A stretch of DNA of 64,000 nucleotides from NCBI GenBank assembly GCA_945949175.1, contig CAMFDU010000002.1, forward strand, positions 1 through 64,000, written 5' to 3'. Below, piece by piece: positions 10,749 to 21,856 of this stretch. The first letter of the stretch is position 1. Each line of letters starts with the position of its first letter. Origin of the DNA: Gulosibacter massiliensis. Its GTDB lineage: Bacteria > Actinomycetota > Actinomycetes > Actinomycetales > Microbacteriaceae. The notes beneath the pieces were generated by a model, which ran no database searches, was not told where the DNA came from, and saw only the letters and a program-made list of their open reading frames with translations. Position numbers and translations under genes: made by a program.

Positions 10749-12902
10749 ATGGCCAACATGCAAGGTGCTCCCTCCTCGCAGGACGAGCAGAAATCCGCAC
10801 TCGAACAGTACGGAGTGAATCTCACCGCGATTGCCCAGACCGGAAAACTTGATCCCGTTATTGGACGTGACGCCGAGATTCGACGCATCACCCAGGTGCT
10901 CACGCGCCGAACCAAGAACAACCCTGTTCTCATCGGTGAACCGGGCGTTGGCAAGACGGCTGTTGTCGAGGGACTCGCCCAGCGCATCATTGCCGGCGAT
11001 GTGCCCGACAGCCTGAAGGGCAAGCAAATCGTCTCGCTCGACCTCGCGGCACTCGTCGCCGGAGCGAAATACCGTGGGGAATTCGAGGAGAGGCTCAAGG
11101 CTGTCCTCAAAGAGATTGACGAGTCCGACGGTCGTGTCATCACGTTCATCGACGAACTCCACACCCTCATGGGCGCGGGCGGCGGAGAAGGCTCTGTAGC
11201 AGCCGCCAACATGCTCAAGCCGATGCTTGCCCGTGGCGAACTTCGACTGATCGGTGCCACGACTCTCGACGAGTACAGGGAGTACATCGAAAAGGATGCA
11301 GCGCTTGAACGCCGATTCCAACAGGTTTATGTCGGCGAACCGAGCGTCGAAGACACGATTGCTATCCTGCGCGGTCTTAAGGAACGTTACGAGGCCCACC
11401 ACCGAGTTGTTATCGCCGACAGCGCTCTCATTGCCGCCGCGACAATGTCGAATCGATACATCACGTCTCGTCAACTCCCGGATAAGGCCATCGACCTCAT
11501 TGACGAAGCCGCGAGCCGACTCAAAATGGAAATTGAGTCGTCACCCGTTGAGATTGACGAATTGCGTCGATTGGTCGATCGCCTCACCATCGAAGAACTT
11601 GCGCTCAAGAAAGAGAAGGACGACGCATCGAAGGATCGCCTGTCAAAACTGCGTGGCGAACTCGACGAGAAGCGCGCGGCACTTGCTGAACTCCAGAAGC
11701 GTTGGGAAACCGAAAAAGCGTCGCTGCAGGGTGTTGGTGACTTGATGACGAAGCTCAACGAAGCACGAATCGACCTCGACCTTGCTATGCGCGAAGGGAA
11801 TTACGAAAAGGCCTCGAAGCTGAATTACGAAGCCATTCCTGGATTCGAGGCCGCGATTGCTGCCGCCGAATCGGGCCAGCAAATCGGCGATCGAATGGTC
11901 AACGACCGTGTGACAGAGGACGACATCGCGGCCGTGGTCGCCGCATGGACGGGGATCCCGGTCGACAAGCTGACCCAGGGCGAAACTGAAAAACTGCTCA
12001 GCCTTGAAAAGGAACTCGCTAAGCGACTAGTAGGGCAAGAGGACGCTGTTCGCGCGGTATCTGACGCGGTCCGTCGTAGCCGCGCCGGTGTCTCTGACCC
12101 GAACCGCCCGACCGGCTCGTTCTTGTTTCTCGGACCGACCGGTGTTGGCAAGACCGAACTCGCTAAAGCGCTCGCCGACTATCTGTTCGACGACGAAAAA
12201 GCCCTGATCCGAGTCGACATGAGCGAATACGGCGAGAAGTTTTCGGTGTCTCGTCTGATTGGTGCGCCTCCCGGCTATGTCGGATTCGAACAGGGCGGGC
12301 AGTTGACCGAAGCCGTGCGCCGCCGCCCGTATTCCGTCGTACTTCTCGACGAGGTTGAAAAGGCTCATCCCGAGGTGTTCGACCTCCTGTTGCAGGTGTT
12401 TGACGACGGCCGTCTGACCGATGGTCAGGGTCGCACGGTCGACTTCCGGAACACGATTTTCATTCTCACGTCGAATCTCGGCTCAAACTTCCTCGTCGAC
12501 CCCGAACTGTCGTGGGAAGACAAGAAAATCGCGGTCAACGAGACGGTTCGGCAGGCGTTCAAACCCGAGTTCGTCAATCGTCTGGACGATATCGTCGTGT
12601 TCGCGCCGCTCACCAGTGATGACCTTCAGCGCATCGTCGACATCACCGTGGATCGGCTGGCAAACCGATTGGCTGATCGCCGCCTCACTCTCGGGGTCAC
12701 GCCCGGTGCGCGCCTGTGGCTGTCCGAACGCGGGTATGACCCGATTTACGGCGCTCGCCCGCTTCGCCGACTGATGCAACACGAGATCGATGACCGACTC
12801 GCCACCGCCCTGATTGCTGGGAACATTTCCGACGGTGACGCGGTTGTGGTTGATGTGGCATCCGATGGAGATTCACTCACCGTTTCCCGCAACAACCCCT
12901 AA
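10749..12902 (+). CDS. clpB: ClpB-type AAA+ disaggregase lacking the N-terminal Clp_N domain
   Basis: Two AAA modules ([16 protein letters not shown]) and a coiled-coil M-domain; the first residues already read [26 protein letters not shown], i.e. no N-domain. Confidence 0.92.
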   Translation: MANMQGAPSSQDEQKSALEQYGVNLTAIAQTGKLDPVIGRDAEIRRITQVLTRRTKNNPVLIGEPGVGKTAVVEGLAQRIIAGDVPDSLKGKQIVSLDLAALVAGAKYRGEFEERLKAVLKEIDESDGRVITFIDELHTLMGAGGGEGSVAAANMLKPMLARGELRLIGATTLDEYREYIEKDAALERRFQQVYVGEPSVEDTIAILRGLKERYEAHHRVVIADSALIAAATMSNRYITSRQLPDKAIDLIDEAASRLKMEIESSPVEIDELRRLVDRLTIEELALKKEKDDASKDRLSKLRGELDEKRAALAELQKRWETEKASLQGVGDLMTKLNEARIDLDLAMREGNYEKASKLNYEAIPGFEAAIAAAESGQQIGDRMVNDRVTEDDIAAVVAAWTGIPVDKLTQGETEKLLSLEKELAKRLVGQEDAVRAVSDAVRRSRAGVSDPNRPTGSFLFLGPTGVGKTELAKALADYLFDDEKALIRVDMSEYGEKFSVSRLIGAPPGYVGFEQGGQLTEAVRRRPYSVVLLDEVEKAHPEVFDLLLQVFDDGRLTDGQGRTVDFRNTIFILTSNLGSNFLVDPELSWEDKKIAVNETVRQAFKPEFVNRLDDIVVFAPLTSDDLQRIVDITVDRLANRLADRRLTLGVTPGARLWLSERGYDPIYGARPLRRLMQHEIDDRLATALIAGNISDGDAVVVDVASDGDSLTVSRNNP

Positions 12903-12927
12903 ACCACCCGAACCGACAAAGGACACC

Positions 12928-13491
12928 ATGAGCAAGCGAGCAGTCACCGAGTACCCCATCCACGACATTCTGGCCACCCGCTGGAGCCCGCGTTCGTTTG
13001 ACCCGACCGCTGTACTATCCCCCGCTGACCTCGGCCCGGCGTTTGAGGCAGCCCGTTGGGCGCCGTCGGCGAACAACCTGCAGCCGTGGCAGTTCATTGT
13101 CGGTTATCGCGGGGACGAGACATTCGCTAAAATCGCGGAGGACCTTTCCGGTTTCAACGCGGGGTGGGCCCCCGATGCGGGGGCGCTCGTCGTCGCCGTC
13201 ACCAACACCATCACTGCATCCGGTCGAGACAACGCCTATGCGCGCTATGACCTCGGTCAGTCGGTGGCGCACTTCACAATCCAAGCGACGGCAAACGGCC
13301 ACATGACTCATCAAATGGGCGGGTTCGACATCGACGCGCTCACCGTTGCTCTCGGGGTTTCAGAGCCGTGGGAAATCGTGTCTCTTATCGCCGTTGGTGC
13401 ACTGGGAGATCCAAACAAACTGCCCGAAGATCGGCGCGAAGCTGAAACCGGTCCGCGGGCCCGTAAGCCGCTGACAGAGGTCGTGCGCTAG
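12928..13491 (+). CDS. nitroreductase family protein
   Basis: TRWSPRSFDP...AARWAPSANNLQPWQFIVG; start trimmed to ATG at 12928. Confidence 0.85.
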   Translation: MSKRAVTEYPIHDILATRWSPRSFDPTAVLSPADLGPAFEAARWAPSANNLQPWQFIVGYRGDETFAKIAEDLSGFNAGWAPDAGALVVAVTNTITASGRDNAYARYDLGQSVAHFTIQATANGHMTHQMGGFDIDALTVALGVSEPWEIVSLIAVGALGDPNKLPEDRREAETGPRARKPLTEVVR

Positions 13492-13517
13492 TCCGTCGAC
13501 CTCTGGCCGAGATTGGC

Positions 13518-13793
13518 TTAGCCGAGCAAGGCCTTGTCGAGGAGCGCGAAGAGCGCCGACTTCATGTCGTCGCGATTCGTGACGGGGAACGTCCACGGGA
13601 TTGAAACCTCGCGGGTCTCGCCGTTCTTTTCAATCGAGAAAACGCCGGTTGATTCCGTGATGTCGATTAACATCACGGTCGATTCAAGTTCCGCTCCGGC
13701 CAGTTTTTCCGCCATGAATCGCATGTGGTCGGCCATTGAGGGGTCGTTCATGTAATCGCACACACCGCGCACATCGTTGAGGTCAAGAGTCAT
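13518..13793 (-). CDS. small DUF2470-like protein, 91 aa
   Basis: VCDYMNDPSMADHMRFMAEKLAGAELESTVMLIDITESTGVFSIEKNGETREVSIPW resembles DUF2470-type domains; weak resemblance by eye. Confidence 0.5.
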   Translation of the reverse strand: MTLDLNDVRGVCDYMNDPSMADHMRFMAEKLAGAELESTVMLIDITESTGVFSIEKNGETREVSIPWTFPVTNRDDMKSALFALLDKALLG

Positions 13794-13814
13794 AATTCGT
13801 TTTCCTTTCGTCGG

Positions 13815-14645
13815 TCACCAAAACATCGGGCGGTCATCGTCCTCGTCCGCTCCACCGATTTCGACGACAACGGGAACGTGGTCGCTCGGCTGTTCGCCTT
13901 TGCGCTGATCGCGGTCGATGAAGGCATCGGTGACGTTCGCCGCAAATGCTGGCGAACCCAAGATGAAGTCGATACGCAGACCCTCATTCCGCGGGAAAGA
14001 CAGGTTTTTGTAGTCCCAATAGGTGTAGCCCTCGGGTACGCGAGGTCGAACGCAGTCGGTCAGGCTCATCCCCTCGAACTTTGCGAAAGACTCGCGTTCG
14101 ACCGGCGAAATGTGTGTCGACAAACCGGGGACCATCCGCGGGTCACCGCAGTCGTCATCGAAGGGAGCGATGTTGAAATCCCCCATGAGTGCGAGCTGAT
14201 CAAAGGTCGTCATTTCGGATCCAGTCGACGTTCGAAGTGCCTCAAGCCAGCGCAACTTGTAATCGAAGTGCGGGTCGTCGAGTGACCGTCCGTTCGGAAC
14301 GTACAGGCTCCACAGACGAACCCCATCGACTGTGACGCCGATCGCGCGAGCCTCGAGTGGCGGGTCGTCCCCATCGTGATCTTTGGCAAACCCGGGCATC
14401 CCGTCGAATCCGATTGTGACGTCCGTCATGGGAAGCCTCGAGACGAATGCGACACCGTTCCACTGTGACAACCCGTGGCACGCGATGTCGTAACCGGCCG
14501 CTTCGAGTGAGGCCCGCGGGAACTGGTCGTCGCGGCACTTTGTCTCTTGCAGAGCGAGCACATCAATGTCGCTCGCGCTCAACCAGTCGACGACGCGATC
14601 GACTCGAGTTCGAATCGAGTTGATATTCCACGTTGCAATGCGCAC
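13815..14645 (-). CDS. xth: exodeoxyribonuclease III
   Basis: MRIATWNINSIRTRVDRVVDWL...LQETKCRDDQFP...LMGDFNIAPFDDD: AP-endonuclease/ExoIII motifs. Confidence 0.92.
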   Translation of the reverse strand: MRIATWNINSIRTRVDRVVDWLSASDIDVLALQETKCRDDQFPRASLEAAGYDIACHGLSQWNGVAFVSRLPMTDVTIGFDGMPGFAKDHDGDDPPLEARAIGVTVDGVRLWSLYVPNGRSLDDPHFDYKLRWLEALRTSTGSEMTTFDQLALMGDFNIAPFDDDCGDPRMVPGLSTHISPVERESFAKFEGMSLTDCVRPRVPEGYTYWDYKNLSFPRNEGLRIDFILGSPAFAANVTDAFIDRDQRKGEQPSDHVPVVVEIGGADEDDDRPMFW

Positions 14646-14679
14646 GAGTGCGAGTTTAGGCGTTCGATAAGGTTAAGGA

Positions 14680-15231
14680 ATGACCGCCGACCGCTCGCAA
14701 CTCGCGTCTCTCATCAAGGACAACGCAGTTTTTTTCGGTGATTTCACGTTGACGAGCGGCGTGACGGCGACCTACTACATCGACCTTCGTCGGGTCAGCC
14801 TTGACCACCGCATCGCCCCACTGATCGGTGACGTCATGGTCGACCTCATCGCTGATATCCCCGACATCGCCGCCGTGGGTGGACTAACAATGGGCGCTGA
14901 CCCGATTGCGTCCGCTGTTCTGCACCGAGGTGTCCTGAAGGGCAAAAGATACGACGCGTTCGTTGTTCGAAAAGAACCCAAGGACCACGGTCGCGGTAAG
15001 CAGGTCGAAGGCCCCGACCTCGAGGGCAAGCGAGTCATCGTCCTCGAAGACACGTCAACGACGGGTGGATCGCCGCTCGCGGCTGCGGCAGCCCTGGAAA
15101 AAGCGGGTGCGATCGTTGTCGCCGTCGCAGTTGTTGTGGACCGAAACACGGGCGCAAAGGAAGTTATCGAGGCGGCCGGTTACGAATATCGTTCGGCGAT
15201 TTCACTGAGCGATTTGGGGTTGCAATCATGA
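14680..15231 (+). CDS. pyrE: orotate phosphoribosyltransferase
   Basis: FGDFTLTSGVTATYYIDLRRVSLD; GKRVIVLEDTSTTGGSPLAA PRPP-binding motif. Confidence 0.93.
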   Translation: MTADRSQLASLIKDNAVFFGDFTLTSGVTATYYIDLRRVSLDHRIAPLIGDVMVDLIADIPDIAAVGGLTMGADPIASAVLHRGVLKGKRYDAFVVRKEPKDHGRGKQVEGPDLEGKRVIVLEDTSTTGGSPLAAAAALEKAGAIVVAVAVVVDRNTGAKEVIEAAGYEYRSAISLSDLGLQS

Positions 15232-16403
15232 CCGACAAGGACAACGAAGACTTCCGCGACGACGTTGATTGGCTCAAAGACGCGTTCAATCGCGCCGTTC
15301 AGGGCGATAACGGCACGGTCCCTGATGCCGCGCGCCCGGTGGCCAACCCCTTCGCCGACTTGACCCCGAAGGACTCCTCTGCGTCAGTCGAGCCCGTCCT
15401 GCCGATTGAGCCCATCGCTCCGCCAACTCCGACCGTCCCAGAGGATTCGGTTGAGATGCCGTCGAACCGACACGACCTCGATCTTGACTTCGAGACTGAC
15501 GACATGCCTCCAGTCACGTCGTTTGAACCGGTGATGCCGGTCGATCACTCAATTCCGTCGGTTGCGACCGATTACCCGCCAACCGAAACGCTTGACGCGG
15601 TTGATTTACCGGCAACGGCGCTGTCCGAACCCGATGCGCCTCATGTTCACGCCGCCACGCCGCCCCCCACACTGTCGGAGGAATCGAGCGGGATCGACCA
15701 AATCGACGCGCTGTTTTCGTCTGCCACGACATCGGCACCGACGGTTCCGATTGAGTCCTCACCAGTGAGTCCCCAGCCTGCGATGTCGAGACCCACTCGT
15801 GAACCAAAACCTGCCGACCAGACGAAGTCTCGCCAGAGTTTGGTGCTGATTTTTGGTGGAATCTTTGTTGTCATCGCGGCGATTGGCGCGTTTATTGCGG
15901 GCGGATTCGTGGCCTCTCCAACTGCCGCGCCTCTGACCGAAGTCACCGATGGGCCGGTCGCACCAACCACAGCACAGCCGCCGGGGGAATACAACTTCAG
16001 TGAACTTGTTGGGGGCGAATGCCTCGATCCGTTCGACACCGCGTGGGCCTCGACATTTACGGTTGTCGATTGTGCGACCCCGCACACCGCACAACTTGTC
16101 TACGCCGGCGATCTCGCGATCGACGGGTCTTACCTGTCGTACCCTGGCGACGACAGCACAGGGAACGCCGCGATGGCGGAATGTTCTCGCAAGGGCGTCC
16201 TCAATATGGCGGCGGCAAAACCTTTCTCTGACTTGCTTGTGTCGGCCGCTTACCCCATTTCCGCAGAGGTGTGGGATTCAGGGGACACGCGGTATTACTG
16301 TTTCGTCTCTCTCTCGAGCGGCGATCTCATCGGCGTAGACCTTGCCGGCAAATTGATTACGCAGGGAGCAGAGGCAACTCCGGAACCGACCGCGACCCCT
16401 TAA
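15228..16403 (+). CDS. membrane-anchored protein with extracellular Septum_form-like domain
   Basis: Acidic/Pro-rich N-terminus, one TM (LVLIFGGIFVVIAAIGAFIAGGFV), then NFSELVGGECLDPF...VVDCATPHTAQLVYAGDL...YPGDD...AMAEC...YYC. Confidence 0.75.
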   Translation: MTDKDNEDFRDDVDWLKDAFNRAVQGDNGTVPDAARPVANPFADLTPKDSSASVEPVLPIEPIAPPTPTVPEDSVEMPSNRHDLDLDFETDDMPPVTSFEPVMPVDHSIPSVATDYPPTETLDAVDLPATALSEPDAPHVHAATPPPTLSEESSGIDQIDALFSSATTSAPTVPIESSPVSPQPAMSRPTREPKPADQTKSRQSLVLIFGGIFVVIAAIGAFIAGGFVASPTAAPLTEVTDGPVAPTTAQPPGEYNFSELVGGECLDPFDTAWASTFTVVDCATPHTAQLVYAGDLAIDGSYLSYPGDDSTGNAAMAECSRKGVLNMAAAKPFSDLLVSAAYPISAEVWDSGDTRYYCFVSLSSGDLIGVDLAGKLITQGAEATPEPTATP

Positions 16404-17211
16404 CGCCGAGTCGCGATTCCATCACCGCGATGGCGTCGTCGGATTGGTCGATTAAGACGACGTTGCGCCCGAGTTCACGCGCGGCTGCACCCGTGGTGCC
16501 GCTTCCTGCGAACGCATCCAAGACCCAATCCCCCGGACGACTCGACGCGGCAATCATTCGTCGCAGAATTCCGACGGGCTTTTGGGTTGCGTATCCAGTC
16601 TTTTCCTTTCCCGTGGGGGACACGATGGTGTGCCACCACACATCGGTCGGGAGTTTTCCGCGCGCTGCTTTCGCTGGAGTAACGAGACCCGGTGCCATAT
16701 AAGGCTCGCGGTCGACCTCGGTCGAATCAAAAAAATACTTCGCTGGGTTTTTCACGTAAACCAAAATGGTGTCGTGTTTGGTTGGCCAGCGCGTGGTTGA
16801 TTTCGCGCCATAGTCGTAAGCCCAGATGATTTCGTTGAGAAAGCTCTCGCGCCCGAACATCGCGTCCAACGCGACTTTGGCGTAATGCGCTTCTCGATAG
16901 TCAAGGTGCAGGTACAGCGTGCCCGAATCGGTGAGCACGCGGTGCGCCTCGACCAGTCGGGGCTGGAGGAACTCCCAATAGTCTTCGAACGCATCGTCGT
17001 ACCCGTACAAGATCCCCTTGACCGTCTCATAGGACGCACCGCCGAAACCGATTCTCGTGCCGCTCTCGGCGCGCACCGTTTTCAGGGATCGACGTTCCTG
17101 ACGTCGACCGGTATTGAACGGTGGGTCAAGATACACGACCTGAAACATTGCGTCCGGGAGTCGCTTCAACAGCTCGAGGTTGTCGCCCTGCACGATGTGG
17201 GTCTCGGTCAT
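16357..17211 (-). CDS. DNA methyltransferase (adenine/cytosine-N4 type), orphan
   Basis: VVYLDPPFNTGRR catalytic motif; ATQKPVGILRRMIAASSRPGDWVLDAFAGSGTTGAAARELGR SAM-binding motif; no restriction enzyme adjacent. Confidence 0.88.
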   Translation of the reverse strand: MTETHIVQGDNLELLKRLPDAMFQVVYLDPPFNTGRRQERRSLKTVRAESGTRIGFGGASYETVKGILYGYDDAFEDYWEFLQPRLVEAHRVLTDSGTLYLHLDYREAHYAKVALDAMFGRESFLNEIIWAYDYGAKSTTRWPTKHDTILVYVKNPAKYFFDSTEVDREPYMAPGLVTPAKAARGKLPTDVWWHTIVSPTGKEKTGYATQKPVGILRRMIAASSRPGDWVLDAFAGSGTTGAAARELGRNVVLIDQSDDAIAVMESRLGVKGSRSVPELPLLPA

Positions 17212-17228
17212 TCCCCTAAGTTAACAGA

Positions 17229-17873
17229 GTGACGGAAGAGCAGCGTGATTCGGAGACACCCGAACTTTCCACTCATGGCGTTGGTCCGTGGAAGGGCGAG
17301 TGGCCGAACGACCCAAACTTCGACCCAGCGCTCCTCGAACACGGCGACACCCGCAACGTCATCGACGACTACCGCTATTGGACAATGGAAGCGATTGTCG
17401 CTGATCTCGATTCCAAACGTCACCGATTCCACGTTGCGATCGAGAATTGGCAACATGACCTCAACATTGGGTCGATTGTTCGAACCGCGAACGCCTTTCT
17501 CGCGAACACGGTACACATTGTGGGGCGCCGGCGCTGGAACAAGCGCGGGGCGATGGTGACCGACCGTTACCAACACGTGATTCACCACCCCACGATTGAC
17601 GAGTTTCTCGATTGGGCACGAACGCATAACCTGACGGTCGTCGGTGTCGACAACGTCCCCGGCTCGGTCTCGGTCGACGAAACCTCGCTGCCAGAGGCCT
17701 GCGTTCTGCTCTTTGGCCAGGAAGGACCGGGGCTTTCGCCCGAAGCGATCGCGGCGAGCGATCTCGTCGTCGAAATCGAGCAATTTGGTTCTACCCGATC
17801 GATTAATGCGTCCGCCGCCGCCGCCATCATCATGCATTCCTGGATCCGAGAGCATGTAGTCGCCAAACGGTAG
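17229..17873 (+). CDS. TrmH/SpoU family RNA methyltransferase
   Basis: VAIENWQHDLNIGSIVRTANAF; LLFGQEGPGLSPEAIAASDLVVEIEQFGSTRSINASAAAAI. Confidence 0.88.
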   Translation: MTEEQRDSETPELSTHGVGPWKGEWPNDPNFDPALLEHGDTRNVIDDYRYWTMEAIVADLDSKRHRFHVAIENWQHDLNIGSIVRTANAFLANTVHIVGRRRWNKRGAMVTDRYQHVIHHPTIDEFLDWARTHNLTVVGVDNVPGSVSVDETSLPEACVLLFGQEGPGLSPEAIAASDLVVEIEQFGSTRSINASAAAAIIMHSWIREHVVAKR

Positions 17874-17905
17874 ACTGAAAAAGTTCGCCGATCGAAGGAA
17901 TCGAC

Positions 17906-19192
17906 ATGCCCGCAGTAGTTATCGTTGGAGCCCAATGGGGTGACGAAGGTAAGGGCAAGGCAACTGACCTCATCGCAGGACGCATTGACCACGTCGTCAA
18001 ATTCAACGGCGGAAACAACGCCGGCCACACTGTCGTGATTGGTGATGAAAAGTACGCGCTTCATCTCTTGCCCTCTGGAATCCTCACCGAGGGTGTCGTC
18101 CCTGTCATCGCGAACGGCGTCGTTATCGATCTTGAAGTTTTGTTCGAGGAACTGGACGCGTTGACCAGTCGCGGTATCGACGTGTCGAAACTTCGAGTGT
18201 CGGCCAACGCTCACGTCATCACGTCGTACCACCGCACCCTGGACAAGGTCACAGAGCGATTTCTTGGAAAGCGCCAGATTGGGACGACGGGTCGCGGAAT
18301 CGGGCCCACCTACGCAGACAAGATCAACCGCGTCGGGATACGCATCCAAGACATTTTCGACGAAGGAATCCTGCGCCAAAAGGTTGATGGCGCGCTGGAT
18401 ATGAAGAACCACCTCCTCGTCAAGATTTACAACCGCCGAGCCATCACCGCCGACGAAATTGTCGATGAACTTCTGTCATACGCGGATCGCCTTCGCCCGA
18501 TGGTGTGTGACACGTCTCTCCTGTTGCACCAGGCACTCGAGAGCGGCAAGACTATTTTGTTTGAAGGCGGCCAGGCAACGATGCTTGATGTCGACCACGG
18601 CACGTACCCCTTCGTCACGTCGTCGAACTCGACCGCGGGTGGTGCCTCTACGGGTTCTGGAATCGGTCCGAATCAGATTTCCCGCGTGATTGGGATCGTC
18701 AAGGCGTACACGACTCGAGTCGGCTCAGGCCCCTTCCCGACAGAGCTTGACAACGATGAAGGAGAGCGACTTCGCCAGGCTGGCGCTGAATTCGGTACGA
18801 CAACCGGTCGGCCGCGTCGCTGTGGCTGGTACGACGCACCGATCGCCCGTTATTCGGCGCGAATCAATGGAATCACCGACTTTGTCCTCACCAAGCTCGA
18901 TGTGTTGACGGGTCTTTCTGAAATTCCCGTCTGCGTCGCCTACGAGGTTGATGGGGTTCGTTTCGATGAAATGCCGGTGAACCAGTCGGATTTCCACCAT
19001 GCGACGCCCATCTATGAATCGTTCCCCGGTTGGACTGAAGACATTTCGTCAGCGCGGACCTTCGCCGACCTTCCCGCCAACGCACAGAACTACGTTCACG
19101 CCATCGAAAAGATCTCGGGCGCGAAGTTCTCGGCGATTGGTGTTGGGCCTGCTCGCGACGAGATAATCGCGATACACGACCTTCTCGACTAG
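17906..19192 (+). CDS. purA: adenylosuccinate synthetase
   Basis: [43 protein letters not shown]. Confidence 0.97.
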   Translation: MPAVVIVGAQWGDEGKGKATDLIAGRIDHVVKFNGGNNAGHTVVIGDEKYALHLLPSGILTEGVVPVIANGVVIDLEVLFEELDALTSRGIDVSKLRVSANAHVITSYHRTLDKVTERFLGKRQIGTTGRGIGPTYADKINRVGIRIQDIFDEGILRQKVDGALDMKNHLLVKIYNRRAITADEIVDELLSYADRLRPMVCDTSLLLHQALESGKTILFEGGQATMLDVDHGTYPFVTSSNSTAGGASTGSGIGPNQISRVIGIVKAYTTRVGSGPFPTELDNDEGERLRQAGAEFGTTTGRPRRCGWYDAPIARYSARINGITDFVLTKLDVLTGLSEIPVCVAYEVDGVRFDEMPVNQSDFHHATPIYESFPGWTEDISSARTFADLPANAQNYVHAIEKISGAKFSAIGVGPARDEIIAIHDLLD

Positions 19193-19263
19193 AACATCCA
19201 AGTTTTGTCCAAGATTTGGCTTAACCCCAAACGGATGCTGTCGTACAGATTTACACTGGGCCT

Positions 19264-19604
19264 ATGCAACACGAAAATGCGCTCATGAATCCGCGGCCTT
19301 TTGTCACCACGGTGGTAGCCGCATCGTTGTTGCTGTCCACAGTGGCTGGATGTGCGCAGAGCGTTCCAACGGAGTCGATTAGCGTGCTTAGCGGGAGTGA
19401 AATTCTTACCGCGGACCTCGGCAGCGATGTCACCGCACGCGGTGTGGTTCTCGCCGCGGTTCTCCTCGTTGCGGGTGATGTCGAGAAGGCTCTTACCAAG
19501 GGTCTCGTCACGGCTCCCGAGGTGGATGCTGCGCGCAAGGCGATTGACGAAGGAACACTCGATATGTGGCGCCAGCGCGCCGAAGCGGACGAGGTCACCC
19601 CGTG

Positions 19605-19605
<1 letters not shown>
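19264..19605 (+). CDS. putative lipoprotein
   Basis: Signal sequence with lipobox-like LLLSTVAGC; 3' end overlaps the next gene (TGATG). Confidence 0.6.
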
Positions 19606-20102
<497 letters not shown>

Positions 20103-20178
20103 GAACCCTCAGGGTTGGGGTGACACGCGTTTGGTTGTACTCGATGCGGTTGGACGCGATGCTTTGTAGGCTGAAGCC

Positions 20179-20478
20179 ATGGACGAGGAAACGGCCGCCG
20201 AGCTTCGCGATTTGCGACAGAGCATCGACAATGTCGACGCCGCTCTGATCCATATGCTTGCGGAACGGTTTCGTTTCACGCAAAAAGTCGGACAGTTGAA
20301 AGCACGTGCCGGACTGCCACTGTCAGACAAAACCCGTGAAGCGACACAGATCGAGCGATTGACCGCGCTGGCACACGAGGCTAACCTCGACCCGGTTTTC
20401 GCCGAAAAGTTCCTCAACTTCATTGTCGCCGAGGTCATCCGCCATCACGAAAAGATTGCGAACGACTCACAGGGTTAA
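20179..20478 (+). CDS. chorismate mutase (AroQ class)
   Basis: LRDLRQSIDNVDAALIHMLAERFRFTQKVGQLKARAGLPLSDKTREATQIERL. Confidence 0.88.
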   Translation: MDEETAAELRDLRQSIDNVDAALIHMLAERFRFTQKVGQLKARAGLPLSDKTREATQIERLTALAHEANLDPVFAEKFLNFIVAEVIRHHEKIANDSQG

Positions 20479-20549
20479 CGCTCGCTGGATTTTTTCGCAG
20501 TTTCCTCGCCGTTCACCCGAATTCCACTTGGTTTCAGCACACTGTAACC

Positions 20550-21200
20550 ATGGTTGCTTCGCGCCCGATTTTTGTTCCGCTCCAAGGGTGGGCGATCTCA
20601 CTTGAACCAATGACATCGGACCACTTCGCCGATCTTTTCGCCGCAATCGCGCACCCCGTCGTATTCGAACAGGGATTCGGGGGCGGACTGGCCAACCTCA
20701 CGACCGACATCGCGACGTTCTCGGAATGGGCGTCCTCGCACTTCAAATTTGATACGTCACACGTCTACATCATTCGCGCGACAACTGGCCCGTTGACGGG
20801 GGCAATCCTGGGCACGACCACGCTCGGCGACTTTGACGACGAGCGTGAGCATGCACACATTTTTTCCACCGCGTTTGCGCCGCACGCCTGGGGAACGACC
20901 GTCAACACAATGACCAAGTACCTTCTACTCGAACGCTCGTTCAATCACGGTTACGGTCGTGTGCGTATTCAAGCCGATGTGATGAACCACCGCTCACGGC
21001 GAGCAATCGAAGCCCTTGGCGCGCAATTTGAAGGAGTTGTTCGGCGTGACAAGCAGCGGGCTGACGGTTCGTGGCGCGACACCGCGCTCTATTCCATTCT
21101 GATTGACGAATGGCCGACGGTAGCAGAACGACTGGAGCGACGAATCACCGAGAAGGCATGGGCTCGACCGCTCGAGGCCGTTCCGACCCGCCTTGGCTGA
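20550..21200 (+). CDS. GNAT family N-acetyltransferase (RimJ/RimL-like)
   Basis: ISLEPMTSDHFADLF...NHGYGRVRIQADVMNHRSRRAIEALGAQFEGVVRRDKQRADGSWRDTALYSI. Confidence 0.85.
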   Translation: MVASRPIFVPLQGWAISLEPMTSDHFADLFAAIAHPVVFEQGFGGGLANLTTDIATFSEWASSHFKFDTSHVYIIRATTGPLTGAILGTTTLGDFDDEREHAHIFSTAFAPHAWGTTVNTMTKYLLLERSFNHGYGRVRIQADVMNHRSRRAIEALGAQFEGVVRRDKQRADGSWRDTALYSILIDEWPTVAERLERRITEKAWARPLEAVPTRLG

Positions 21201-21791
21201 TTAGACGCTGATCCCAGGCAGATTGGCATACAACTTGTGCGCGGTTTCGAGGCACTCGTCAATCATGCGTTGTTGACGCTTGACGGTGACGTATTTTGGG
21301 CCAACCCACGCGGGCACGAACGACCCGTCCGACGCCTTCTCTCTGAGCATCCAGGCAAAGACACATTCTTCGGCGCCCGTCACGAACAACTGCCACTGAA
21401 CCTGGCGCTTGTAGTAAATCGGTACCCAGTCATAGGACCCCCAATCGCGACCGGTCGTTTTGACTTCAACAATCGTTCCGTGGTCGGGGGACAATCCGTC
21501 GGGGGTCGCCATCATCCAGTCGGCTTCCGTCGAGGCGATGAGCCAGTCGTTTCCGCTGATGTCGAATCGTTCGGCGAGCTTGTCGATAATGTTCGATTCC
21601 TGGTCACGCCCAAACGCCATGAACGCGTTGTCGGGGATGGGGGTTGGGTCCATCATCTGGCCAACAACTTCAGTAAAACCCTTGTCGTCGTGGGCCTTGC
21701 CCACCATCGTCGCGGTCACACCCGTGGCGCGTACCCGCATCCACTCGTCGCGGTCGGCGCTCTGCACCAAAAATCGGGATTGCTCAATCAT
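21201..21791 (-). CDS. YqaJ-like (phage recombinase-type) nuclease
   Basis: SADRDEWMRVRATGVTATMVG...AFGRDQESNI...TPDGLSPDHGTIVEVKTTG...YYKRQVQWQLFVTGAEECVFAW: YqaJ exonuclease pattern. Confidence 0.75.
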   Translation of the reverse strand: MIEQSRFLVQSADRDEWMRVRATGVTATMVGKAHDDKGFTEVVGQMMDPTPIPDNAFMAFGRDQESNIIDKLAERFDISGNDWLIASTEADWMMATPDGLSPDHGTIVEVKTTGRDWGSYDWVPIYYKRQVQWQLFVTGAEECVFAWMLREKASDGSFVPAWVGPKYVTVKRQQRMIDECLETAHKLYANLPGISV

Positions 21792-21856
21792 GTTCGTCCT
21801 CCGTTGTGGTCAAGGGTAACGCGGGGCACCGTCACGATTGCACAGCGCACACAGGG

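Noticed and set aside
16357-17211. Possible restriction-modification or other defence system
   Set aside because: No restriction endonuclease, specificity subunit or other defence gene adjacent; treated as an orphan methyltransferase.
20104-20116. AACCCTcAGGGTT after the acidic-repeat gene as a terminator
   Set aside because: A 1-nt centre cannot form a stable hairpin loop and there is no T-run; too short to call.
21201-21791. Possible prophage because of the YqaJ nuclease
   Set aside because: No integrase, terminase, capsid or other phage genes around it; the neighbours are purL and a GNAT gene.
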